Shown here: positions 11,572 to 22,475 of the stretch, piece by piece
Layout: each line of letters starts with the position of its first letter
Numbering within the stretch: the stretch's first letter is position 1
Source of the DNA: Piper betle
Lineage: Eukaryota > Streptophyta > Magnoliopsida > Piperales > Piperaceae
Assembly: GCA_033002965.1 (NCBI GenBank)
Contig: JAURVB010000132.1
Location: forward strand, 62,001-126,000
DNA length: 64,000 bases
Reading direction: 5' to 3'
Notes under the pieces: generated by a model
Database searches by the model: none
What the model saw: the letters and a program-made list of their open reading frames with translations, nothing else
What the model was told of the DNA's origin: nothing
Translations under genes and position numbers: made by a program

Positions 11572-12340
11572 GGAGGCAGGCAATATTGCTACAAGATATC
11601 ATTCGCACTGTGTATAGCAATCTTATCTGTTGCATGGAAACACTTCCAGAGAAAAATAAATATAAAAACAAAAAATAAAAATGTCTTCACTTTAATAATC
11701 TGATTAGCTTCGCGTTTAGTGTGGTCAATGATTCCGGGCAAATAAATGGCCTAACAAAGCATTTTGCAGGCTAAGCAATTTTCCGTCGCAAATTTTTGTG
11801 ACAAATTTTGCATTCAGCCACCAGATTTGTGATTTGTTTTTTTTAAACGGAATTGGGAATTAACGACAGTTTTTTAATTGATGAAAACTTAAGGTTAAGT
11901 GCGTTTTCTTGTAGTGATGTTTGAGCTTGTTAAACAGGGTTGGAGCATGAATTCGAGGCACATATGTTAAAATCTTGATGTCACGAAAATTTTCATAATC
12001 AATTGGAGAAGGCACCACCGCTTCTTTTTTTGAAAAAAAGAAAAGAAATGAGCCATTTTTACACAAATTGTGAAGTGAAGCATTGACTTTTAAAAATTGG
12101 GAAAATTTGGATTCCCTAATACACTTTGTTAGAGAAATTGACCTGTCCATCTATTTATAGGCTATTTAATGAAATTACAGAAATGGGTGGACAAGTTTCA
12201 CCACACTTGCGTCAAAGATATAGAAAAAGATGTGGCTCCTAAATGAAGCTAGAAATAATCCATGGGATTTTTTTCTCAAAGCAAAGTGATCTGTGGAGTT
12301 GACGTCAACTCATATTTGTCCAATGGATCATTGATCTTAG
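11572..12340. other. Intergenic region with CACTA remnant
   Basis: Upstream region of the PPR gene, adjoining the 3' end of the RETICULATA-related gene. The CACTA end described separately lies near 11.8-11.9 kb. The remainder is AT-rich without recognised genes. Confidence 0.5.
11785..11916 (-). mobile_element. CACTA (En/Spm-type) transposon terminal remnant
   Basis: Read on the minus strand from 11916, the sequence starts CACTACAAGAAAA, the hallmark terminal inverted repeat of plant CACTA elements. It is followed inward by short subterminal motifs (TCGTTAATT, TTGTCACAAAA, TTTGCGACGG) of the type seen in that superfamily. No matching CACTACAAG was found at a second end, so this is a truncated remnant. 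The inner boundary is approximate. Confidence 0.6.
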
Positions 12341-14735
12341 CTATTGCCTTGCCTTCTGGATGCCAACCCATCGTACATAATCCACCCATCTGTTCAATGG
12401 CAGTTTGTTATACAGATGATACAGTAAAAGCTTCAAAGGAACACAATTACAAAAGCAAATCAAAGATCTCACAGTAATGATCCTAAGAATGTATTGCCGG
12501 TTCGAACAGCAAAGCACAACGCACTCAAAAGGAGTTTTTGTTGGTGTAATAGAGGTTCCAAAATGCGTTGCTCAATAACGCCTGCCACTAGTTGGTACCT
12601 AACAACCAGGTAGAGAATCATTTAACAAAAAAGGAACTGTAGAACCATTTACAGAAACAGTTGCAAATTATGATGTAAAATGCAAAATACAATGACAAAC
12701 AACGCATGGAACACACCTGAGATTGCTTGAGACAGACATATAGACACCATACGCCACACTGGTTGATACAATAGGGACATTCTCAGCTTCACCAGCAAAA
12801 GCCTGGTCAACCGTCTTTCGGATATTGATCAAACCATTGGTGAGGCCAGTGCCAACCTGCCAAGGCAGTAAGTATGAAAATAACACAATGCACACAAGTT
12901 TTCTAAATTGTCAGTTGATGGATGGTTTGTTAAGTTGCAAGCACATTGCTTCAAGAGAGCAGGAATAAGAGATGATGATTTGCTCATAGCCACCTCCAGT
13001 AAGTTAAATTAATCTACTGTAGTTATATAGTAGCCACTAGCAAGTATTTGACATCTACCAAACTATCTCCAATTTAATTGTTGGAAATTTTGAAAGATTA
13101 AGAACCATAAAAAATTCAACCAGCTTTCTGCAATACAGAATAAGGAGCTTACCAGAGAAGCACAACTTCCCACCAGAAAAAGCTTTGCTCCATTTAGCTG
13201 CACACATTGAGGAGTTTCGATTAGGATAAGCATACAGAAAGAGGAAGTAATTCCTGCAATTCCAATAAAATCAAGAGTATACACCATGCATTTATCAGCC
13301 CAAGTACTAACCAGAATTGCACCTAATCTTTGTAGAAGTGAATAATGTGTTCCAGCAAAAGCAACCTATGCAAAAAACAAATGAACAAAGTCATGACTAT
13401 ACTTCTTATATGAGCAAGGCATCAAACAAACTTTCAAGTATTAGCAAAATAAATTTATGTAGGGTAATACCTGGAAAGCGTTATCAGGACAGTTGTAGAA
13501 AAATTTTGAGATGGGCCCTGCACTCACAGCAAGGCTTGGCCGGAGAGGAACTGTTGGTGCAGGAAGCCACACAAGCATAAAATCTGCAACAAAGGCCATT
13601 ACCTAAAATATAAAAATAATTAGAAAGCAGAGCAAGATTTCTAGCATTCAAAGACCTGAAGTTATTAGATGTCGGACTACCACCAATCTTCCGGATGATG
13701 GTGAAACCCACATATATTTGTAGTAAAAGAATGTAATTTTTAAGCTAGATCATAAACATACCACATCTGCAAGAACAAAGTCTAGCTCTTTGGTAAAGTT
13801 TTCTCTTCGTCGCTCCCACTCTGCAGCTGACTGGCATGATGTAGTTGAACACTGTTAGCTTTTGTACATGATGCTAGATAGCCCGTATTATGAAAAGCAC
13901 ATTTACACAGAATCTTACTCACTACACTCACCATTCCGTTTAAATTTACGACCAACATCTTACAACATGTTTTCTATGATTTGAAATAAATTCAAAATTT
14001 CTCCCTACAAACATGATACCACAAACACAATTCTTATCAAAAGAATGAAAACTTGAATTGTTAGCCCATAAATACTTGACATCCAATAGCTATAAGATAT
14101 AACAATATAGCAGGACTAGATTGAGAATTTGATTTACCCTGTTCATAACTAAAACAGGTCATGAAATTAAGAGAAAAAAGAGACCTTGGTGAAGATTCCG
14201 ACGCCGCACTCAATGGCGACCTTGGTGAGGAAGAGATCGTCAGCGAGCAGCCGCTCCTTGAATCCTCCAACACGAAGCAGCCAACCCAAGCCAGGCGTCT
14301 TCTCCAACTCGGCAAATCGTCTCACAATCTCCCCGGGGATCCTACCGGCCTTCACCGCCGCCGCCAAGTCCGGCGGGAGGCTGCCCATAGTCCTCCCGAG
14401 CTCCCCCAGCGCGAGTATCGCCTCCAACCTGTTATGCTCCCTCGCATCCTCATCACCTCCTCCTCCGCCGCCGCCGGTGCCACCACCGTCGCCACCATAG
14501 CCACCGCTCCCTCCGCTTCCGACATCATTACCAATATCATCGGAAGGCGAGGATAAGACGAGATGCATCTGTCGCCGGCGGTCGGGGAAGGAGAGGGTGC
14601 GCAGGGAGGGGCGGAGGACCGAGAACAGGAGAAATGGACGGCGGCTGATCGTCGTGGGATGCGGCTAAGGGAGAATTGGACGGCGGCTGGGGCGGTGGCG
14701 GAGGTACCGGCGGTGGCCATTGCCGAGGCAGCCAT
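12341..14735 (-). CDS. RETICULATA-related (DUF3411) plastid membrane protein (probable frame break in exon 1)
   Basis: Member of the RETICULATA/RER family of chloroplast-envelope proteins that affect leaf reticulation and plastid development; the biochemical role is unknown. Eight exons: 14735-14185, 13830-13762, 13602-13471, 13365-13312, 13197-13153, 12856-12717, 12598-12473 and 12389-12341. Family segments are GGFKERLLADDLFLTKVAIE, WERRRENFTKELDFVLADVV, MAFVADFMLVWLPAPTVPLR, GTGLTNGLINIRK and a terminus WVDYVRWVGIQ. Exon 1 begins with an Ala/Ser-rich transit-peptide-like stretch from 14735 and has a Gly-rich linker before the domain, but these two parts lie in different frames. The exons total 1166 nt, one short of a whole number of codons, so a base is probably missing between about 14580 and 14690. 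The expected product is about 388 residues. An alternative is a later start at the Met codon at 14568, which would leave no transit peptide. Confidence 0.87.
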
Positions 14736-15331
14736 GGTGTGGCCCGCTTGTTAGCCGGCGGCGACTCAGATTTTGCGCCGTGGTGGGGGAGTTAAAAAGA
14801 GCGGGTAACTGCTCGTAAGTGGGGGCCCCACTTCATTCGTAGTCACATAGAGGCGTGCTTGTTTTGCGTCACACATCATGCGCTTACGAAAGTTGACCTT
14901 TGGGAAGACCCAACGTTGTACATTTGGGTGGTCGACTGCACTCCACCTTCACCACTAAATAATGCTTCGAACACTCGTTGCCTTTTTTTATCGCGTACAT
15001 GTAAGGAGTGCATTCTATCATCAAGGGATTCACGTCCACCACAATTGGCCGATGATGGTTGGCCAGAGTGCGATAGTTTGTGACCGAGCTGCATGTGATG
15101 CAGTCGATTCTAAGTTATGGTTGGAAATCGGGTGCAACCCATATTGTTACGCTGCTACTGCGAACTGTGAATGGTGGTGCTTTGGTGGGGGTGGGTAATG
15201 GTGTGCGCTGAGTCGCACACTTTAGTCCCCTCGGTCCACCGAGAGCCGTTTCGCCCTTGTTTTAGTTGGGACCGCGGGAGGTCTACACGGGAAGAATTGG
15301 AAGGTAGCGAATGTTAATTGTTGCCTGTATC
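14736..15331. other. Intergenic region upstream of the RER-like gene
   Basis: About 600 bases of medium GC content between the RER start and the end of the amine oxidase pseudogene. It should contain the RER promoter. No gene or repeat family was recognised. Confidence 0.5.
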
Positions 15332-16787
15332 TCAATGAGACGAACTACAATTGGGCCAGATCACAGTGCCCGGCGGTTTGGTCTTCAAAATTGGGTTGTG
15401 CTCAAGGAAATTAGCAGGTCGAAGCTCGAATTCAGAAGTGATAGCAGGCATTACAGGGAAATCCTCTTGACAAGGTACGTGGTGGAGGCCCAGCGTATAC
15501 CACAGCACTATGTCCTCGTTCTCCATCTTCCTATTCCTGCATGCCCGAGATAATAAATTTCATGCATTCAGCATCTTAATCGTATAACTTTTTGAACTTG
15601 CACCCACATAAAATTTTCCCACATTATTTACCTCTTACCTCTTGCTCCAAACGTCTAAGGTGTCATCCCCTCGGCTTTGGTCGACGTAGTTGCCGGCTGC
15701 CCACCTCTCCGATCGGTTGTAAGGAGTCACCATGACCTGATACTTACTATAAGCTGCTCGTATTTGAATGGAATCATCGTCGGATAGAAGCGATGTTGCG
15801 GGCATTCCGCCGGTCACCACCGGTAGCCGACTGTGTTACCGACTTTGATCTTCTTCTCCGTGTTAACTATTAAGATATCAACCGGCTTTGAGCTAACCTT
15901 AATCCTGGCTTCGGCCCCTGCTCTTGCAGTCTTTCTATAGGCCGTCCAGTAACTCTTTCACGGAGAATTTTTGTCCCTGACTTTCTCTGTTTTCAAGCTA
16001 GACTTCACAAATGAATTCTCTTGGCCGTCAATGTCGACGTCAAGGTAGAAGGTGAGAACGTGATCGTGGTCGACTGCAACTCTGTTCTCTGTTACTAATG
16101 TCCCGTATACATTCTCTATCACATCCTCCTTGTGATTGTAGGGCACGCCCTTCATCTCTAAGATCCCCGTTAATCCTACCTATAATGAAGCAACAATTCG
16201 GTTGTCAAAGACTCATAATTCAATGTTTCATTGAATTTGACTGTTGTTATAGCGTAAATAAACACATAACATTGATTGATGACCTCTATTTTGATTGATC
16301 CAGCTTGCTTAAACACCCAGTCGACGATGTAATCATAATTTCCTACAGTTGAGACCATTCTCACTACCAAGCTCACATCTGGTCTGACTTCTCTAATCTA
16401 CATCGATCACAACAAAATTAGAAACTATTACATAACAGCACCCATCAATTTTTAACATCGGTGGTAGCACTACTAACCGTCTTGCATGGAATAAGTATCT
16501 CGGTGTGCCGCCATGCAACGTCTCCCGCGACACGTTCGAATATGCAAAAAGCGTTCTCGGTTTTCGCGGCCGGCATAGAAAGCATCCAAGAACACTGCGT
16601 TGGCCGGGCAGTCGGCTAGGGGTTGAAGGGGCACGGCGCAAACGCCGAGGCCATACTCGCTGGCGTCGAAGAAGGCCCTGTAGTACCAGTCCTCGCTTGG
16701 GTCCATGTATGGCACGAACAGCTCCGAGACATGGCCCTTGTACAGAACATGTCGATGTCTTCTCTGTTCCGCATCATATATGGTAGC

Positions 16788-18625
16788 TGTCACGGGCCGC
16801 TCTCTATGGGACAAAATTTTTCGCCCCAACAGCAAACCGCGCGGCGTGTTTCGCCCCCGAAACACCAGCCTCCCTTCAAAGTACGCAACAGAAACCCCAC
16901 TACACGTGTAGCGGGACGATCTCTACAAGAGACCCGAAGCCACACCCCTGCGCTCCTGCAAATCACGACGCACGCCGAACACAAATACCAGCACCCAAAT
17001 TGCCCAGTGCACGATATCGTTCGGTACCGATAGACAATTCTCAAAACATCCACAATAGCAAACCAAGCAAGTAGTATGAAGCGACTCTGATCGATCACCC
17101 AATATCGATCCTTGACACCAATCCCCTGATCGGTATCGCAGCAAGTTCCCGGAATCGAAGAACGCCGCTAGTACCCAAAATCAGACGCCAACACCACAAT
17201 TACGGAACCCCTGTTCCAACCTTGAATTAAACACAAAACAAGGATACAGCAATCACCCCTATGATCGCTTACACCATGGACATGCAAACCCCACGGTGTT
17301 CAACTCTTCCCCTGAAGAGTAGCGAGAACTAGAGTACCCACACTCACAATCGTCCTCACAAACTCACAACCCCGAGCAGCCACCCACGACCTACTCGTTT
17401 ACATGCAAAACCCTCAACCAAGTAATGCAAACTAGGTTATGAGAAGAACTACGTCGTACCTCCAATCACAGCACCACGACCAGCAACCCTATGCCGTCGA
17501 ACTCGTGAAGAATCAACTCCCGGAATTGATCTGCAGCACTCCACGAACTTTGCTTGATGAGGTTTCTTTCTTCTCCACAAGAAAGAGCAGACGTTCCACC
17601 AAGACCCTTCTCAGCAGTTCTTCTTTTTCCCTCACGTTGGCTTCCTCCTTTTATAGGAGTCTCCACGTTGTTGAACTTCCTTCCAAGATAAACTACAATC
17701 TGAGCATAATCTTTTCCCAAAAGATTATCTCCAAGATCTCCCACGAATCTGGACTCTCTTGACGTCTCAATTCAATCCAGCCCTGGGCGTGCTTATCTCC
17801 AAATTCAGTTGCAATCTTATCTCCAAGATTCCGATCAAGATCCATCTCTATCTCTATCGGCAAACAAAGTCCAGCGCTGGTAGTTAGTTACAACCACCAC
17901 GTCCAACCCCCTGGCTCGACCCAAGTCTTCGGCTCGACCAACCAGCAACCTCGTGCACGTCCCAGACGCACCACCGATAACCCCTGCTACCGATAAGCCT
18001 CTAGTACCGATCAACTTCCATCCATCGATCATGCTGGTGCAGCCAGACCCTCGCTACCGATCATGTGCTCGCTCACCGCTCGTGCATGCTCGTTAGCCAA
18101 ATCTCGATCACGCTCGGTCATGGCTCGATCATCAACCCCGCTAGCGCCCCACGCTCGCGCACGCTGCACCGATGTCTCGGCAGCGCTCGATCACGCCAAC
18201 GCCTCGCTCGCGCCAATGCTCGAGCACGCTGCACCGATGTCTCGGCAGCGCTCGAACATCCTCGTTCACCCGGCACGCTAGTGATCGCACCCCAGCATCG
18301 AACCAGCGCACACCCGGCACTCCGTGATCCGCACGCAGCGATCAACCTCGAGTCCCCGCGCTCGGTTCTCGGCACCAATGCTCGATCATGATCGACGCCC
18401 AAGTGCTCGGTCACCAGCACCTGTCTCGATCATCTTGAGGTTTATTTGGTCTCCGACCTGACTCATGCTCGGCACTTCGTTACCTGCAACTGCAACACCG
18501 TGTTAGCCTCAACCAGTTGTTTCACCACTCGAATAGCCCCGTGCTACTCGTGTCGGACCCGGCATGCATGGGAACAACTGCCCAATCCCGCGCACCCGGC
18601 ACGTCCTCGGACTAAGGCTGTAACA
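16788..18625 (-). mobile_element. Solo LTR (1838 bp) in exon 2 of the amine oxidase
   Basis: The element starts TGTCACGG and ends CTGTAACA (TG..CA, with imperfect inverted ends), flanked by the 5-bp direct duplication GTAGC at 16783-16787 and 18626-18630. On the minus strand CTATAAAAGG at about 17648-17656 is a good TATA box, so the LTR points the same way as the host gene. No second LTR, gag or pol is present, which indicates an internal-deletion (solo) LTR. The upstream part (about 17.9-18.6 kb) is rich in CTCGATCA/CTCGGTCA-type short motifs. Superfamily (Ty1 or Ty3) cannot be assigned from an LTR alone. Confidence 0.88.
18159..18255. repeat. 32-bp direct repeat inside the LTR
   Basis: 18159-18190 and 18224-18255 are identical 32-mers (containing GCACCGATGTCTCGG) with a period of 65 bp. 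They lie in the U3-like part of the solo LTR, where duplicated blocks often carry enhancer function; function here is not shown. Confidence 0.75.
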
Positions 18626-19546
18626 GTAGCCAAGGATATGATCGTCCCTGCTCTCATGTCAAAGCTCAGATGAAAATCCCAATTACCCCATCTACATAAA
18701 TCAAAGAAGAACAAAACTCAAACACCAATAAATAAGCATAAAGTAAACATGAGAGAAAAATAAGATTGAATGCAGTTGTAAATACCGGATGTTGTGGCCG
18801 TCAATCTCAAAAGTGGGACCTTCCGGCTGCACCACCGTCGTCGGCTTAGTGCTAGGCCCAAATGGTGGCATCTGCGACGACGCTCGGTAGTCTGACCCAT
18901 CGGATTCGGGCACCGGTATCATCTTCCGGTCAGAATATTCCATGATTCTCATCTCGTCCATGTCCATCACGATAGTGATTCCTTCTATTGGCATCGCAAA
19001 GAGGTTCTCTGTGTCGCCCCTAGAGAAGCAGAGCACCCTGCTCACCCTCTTCCCTGGCTCTGCCTCCCCAAACCCCCCAGCAGAAACCGATGCACACGCC
19101 ATTTGCGACATGACGAGGCCCCTCTTCCTCACAGACTCAATAAAAGGCTCGTACGTCTGCAGGATAGCGTCCACCGCCGTTACTTCTTCCGACGTATACA
19201 TGGGATAGCCCGGACCGTGGTAAATCCCATCGGACACAATCGAACGGCGGCTGAGGTCGACGACGACCTCGTGGGTCTGTCTCTCCCACCGAACAATGGC
19301 AAATGCCCGTCGAGGCGGTGGTGTGCCGGTCGAGGGGTCGGATAGCCATGAGAGAACCTTGTCCTTGTCCGGCTCATCGAGGCCAACATAATGGAAGGTC
19401 AAATTCTTGGAGCCATGGCCGGAGGTCTTCACGACAGAGGCAACGTCGGCGATCTCGGTGGCCGTGAGAGGATCAAGAGGGTGTTGGTGAGCGACGGTGG
19501 AGGAGATGCCGAGGTAGTGCAGGAAGAGGGGGAGCAGGGTCTGCAT

Positions 19547-21560
19547 AGTGGCTAGCCAACTGAGCAAGGGATTTCCCGGCCAAATGCAGCCCCCAAGAAA
19601 GTTGCTAGCCATCAAATAAATAATAAATGGTACATCTTGAACCGCGGTGCACATCTACGGTTCTGGAGTATTTTTTTTGCATAGAGTTGAAACGTGGCAG
19701 CTGGCTGGCCACTCGATTTTTTTATTTGAAAAATTTTACGAATGACGGGTGGTATAATGTTCTATTAAAAAATACAGTTTATGTTTTAAAATTATTTTTT
19801 CTCACAAGGGTTCTATTCCCTTTGGGATGGGCTTTAGCCTTTTGGTAGACATGTTTTGAAATGAAAAACTAAATTGAATCAATATTTTATTATTTAAAAA
19901 AAACACAAAGGCCACCTGACCCCTCGCCAATCTAATTTTATTTTTTTCAAAAACAGAAGAAGAAAATAGTCGGTCTGGTTTTTTACTATAAAACATGCAC
20001 AACTAAACCCAGTCCTAGTACATAGTAGTGGTTTAGGTGTTGGTAAAATAACATTTTCAAATTGTCAAACTCAGTCAATGCATTCTTAATTTATAAATGC
20101 AGTATTATATTATCCTTTAATCACAACTTAGGAACAGACATTTTATTATTATTTTATTTTTCTTCTTATTGCCTAACCTATTATTTAGCTTTTGAATTCT
20201 ACTTATAGAAATAAGGCTCTTTAAAATTTAATTGATATTTTGGTCACAATAGAAGAGAATTATAGGGAGGTTTTGGTGAGTGCTTTTAGGAGTAGTTTTT
20301 GTAGATTATGAGATGTTATATGAGAGATTTTTATAATTGTGATGATTATTTTAGTTCACCTTTGTCGCTATATAGAGTGGGTTGTGGGAAGGGGTTTGGA
20401 TACTAAGCAGGCCATCGTCGGCATCCTTCTTCTCCCCACCTGCTTTCTTTTCATCCTCATCAGTACTCTATTTATTTATTCTTCCTTTGTATGATGTCAT
20501 ACATGAGAGAGTAGCTTTCATCTTGCATGTCATTAGCCAATTGCAAGGTTCCTTGGGAGTTGTGTACCTGTGGTAGATTGAGTGTTATGTTATTAATGTG
20601 TTATTCTATCTCTAGTGGTTGTGCAAAGGGTTGGATCATAATTTCTTGGTTGTGGTTTGTTTAATTGTTATGCTTGCAAGGTAGGGTCAGTATGTGGCAG
20701 TTGGAGGATTTTCTCATTATTTGGTGTGGTGTGTGAGTTTGTGTATATATATATATATATATGCCTAAATAAGATAACCGTTAAAGTGGTTGTTAGGTAA
20801 GGTGGTGAGGTGCTTGGAAGGAGGCCTTGGGGGTTTGATCTGGTTGCTTAGATTTTTGGAGTTTAAGTAGTATTGTTCATCTTTACTGGGCTATAGTCTG
20901 TGTGACCCTTTGATTCTAGCGATTTTATATAGTTCATGATACATAAACTAAATTATTAAATTATGAGCTATGATATAAGTAATCTATCCATTAATTATAT
21001 TATTATAATTAAGTTATTGTATGAATTATCTTTGGTTTAAATGTGCTAATATTTTGTTAGGTTATTAAGTATAAATCAACTAATAGAATTGTGGGTTAAC
21101 AACTGCCGCAAGTGTTACTAAATATTGGCATTTCCATATTGTCAAGTATTGGAATAAAGATGAACAGCTATAAATACTACTAACGAGATATATTATAAAT
21201 AACATGGGGCATGTATCATCATTAGTTAATGACATATTATTTAATTGGTTGTTAAGTATAAAATTAAGTACTTATTAATAGATTAATAATTTAAATAAGT
21301 TATTAAAATATAACGGTGAGATCATCACAATCATTGAGACCCTAATAGCACACTTGGAATAAATAAAGTTTAAACCTTTTACTGGCTAAGTAATTTAGAA
21401 TATTCTTACAAATGATATCCTTTAATTTTAATATAAGCTATAACACCCCAACTCGGATCACCCACGAATCGGATCGAAAATTCATCACACAACAATATCT
21501 ATTCCATTCGGCAAGTACATAATTGCTTTCCACAGTCCAGACAATGCTCAATTATCCAAA
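19547..21560. other. AT-rich intergenic DNA upstream of the amine oxidase pseudogene
   Basis: No gene recognised. Contains a short (TA)n run near 20747-20762 and a stretch from 21435 (TAACACCCCAACTCGG) that looks like a retrotransposon LTR edge, but no partner end or target duplication was found. Confidence 0.5.
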
Positions 21561-21578
21561 TTCTCTCTCTCTCTCTCT

Positions 21579-21628
<50 letters not shown>
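21561..21628. repeat. (CT)n(AT)n compound microsatellite
   Basis: About nine CT units followed by more than twenty AT units. Confidence 0.9.
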
Positions 21629-21635
<7 letters not shown>

Positions 21636-22299
21636 TAAACATAAGTAATGAATATCACTGGTCCAGAAATAACTAATAATCAAACTAGCACAAGAGAGCT
21701 GACTCTCTTGTTAAATAAGAATTATTTATATACTTCTGCATAGAATCTCTCATAAGGGCACTAATAAGGTGTTGTTAGCCTTTACTTGATAGTGTCCCAT
21801 TCTAACTTATTAGATGCCTCGGCATTTCTCAAATTATACCATGCATGGGAAAATTAATTATCCTAAAGTCTTCTACATCCTCTCTATAACTCTTGACAAT
21901 AAGTACAAAGGTCGGGTACTCTCGGGCAGGTGCCTTTAATACTCTTTGAATTCACGAGTTTAAATATGCGTTTTATTGGAGTATCCATAATCCTCGACAC
22001 TTCTTTGGGTTTGAGGAACTCAAAAGTAGAATTGTAAGGATTCATCAGGAATAGAACAACCCGTTCACCAATCTAGAGCCTGCTTTTACTGGAGTCAATT
22101 TTCCTTTGTCCCACATCTCACTGAAAAATAAAAAAAACTATATTTATATAAGTTTGGGTAGGGATTTTAATATAGTAAGTTAGAAGGCATTATGATCTGG
22201 ATCTGAATTTTCAAAAATAAACTCGACGGATCTTATCTTCGAGGGTTATTAATTGGAAAATTTGTATGACTAAATAGCCTATGTGGAGTGGGATACGAT

Positions 22300-22475
22300 A
22301 AATCAACCACTTACTTGTTAAAACAAATCATGATAGAGTGAGAGAGTCAAATCAAAAGCGACTCTTAAATGGATCTAATAGAATCTTAAATCAACCACTT
22401 ACTTGTTAAAACAAATCATGATAGAGTGAGAGAGTCAAATCAGAAGCGACTCTTAAATGGATCTAATAGAATCTT
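22300..22475. repeat. 88-bp tandem duplication
   Basis: 22300-22387 and 22388-22475 are adjacent copies differing at one position (AAAAG against AGAAG). Both begin AAATCAACCACTTACTTG and end AGAATCTT. Non-coding. Confidence 0.9.

Larger units (their letters stand above)
15332..19546 (-). pseudogene. Copper amine oxidase pseudogene, exon 2 split by a solo LTR
   Basis: Plant copper amine oxidases oxidise putrescine and other primary amines to aldehydes, giving ammonia and H2O2 in the apoplast or peroxisomes. Five exons: 19546-18786, 18691-16478 (interrupted), 16397-16284, 16179-15639 and 15536-15332. Exon 1 is fully open, with a signal-peptide-like start MQTLLPLFLHYLGISSTVA. Present are the catalytic-base region FFDASEYGLG, the TPQ cofactor site [10 protein letters not shown] (Tyr), the copper ligands HDH in VAVDHDHVLTFYLD and His in [14 protein letters not shown]. 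Breaks: the solo LTR at 16788-18625; one extra base at about 16551-16566 before ENAFCIFERVAGD; TGA at 15958-15960 where SPRKSYW needs Arg; and one missing base near 15820. The intact ancestor would be about 663 residues, normal for the family. The LTR alone abolishes the exon. The small indels could partly be sequence errors. Confidence 0.9.

Noticed and set aside
16478..18691. Reading the 16.8-18.6 kb segment as an ordinary long intron of the amine oxidase
   Set aside because: An intron model would drop the conserved segment around RAGTIISLATIYDAE; the codons run directly into both element edges and a 5-bp duplication is present, so it is an exon insertion.
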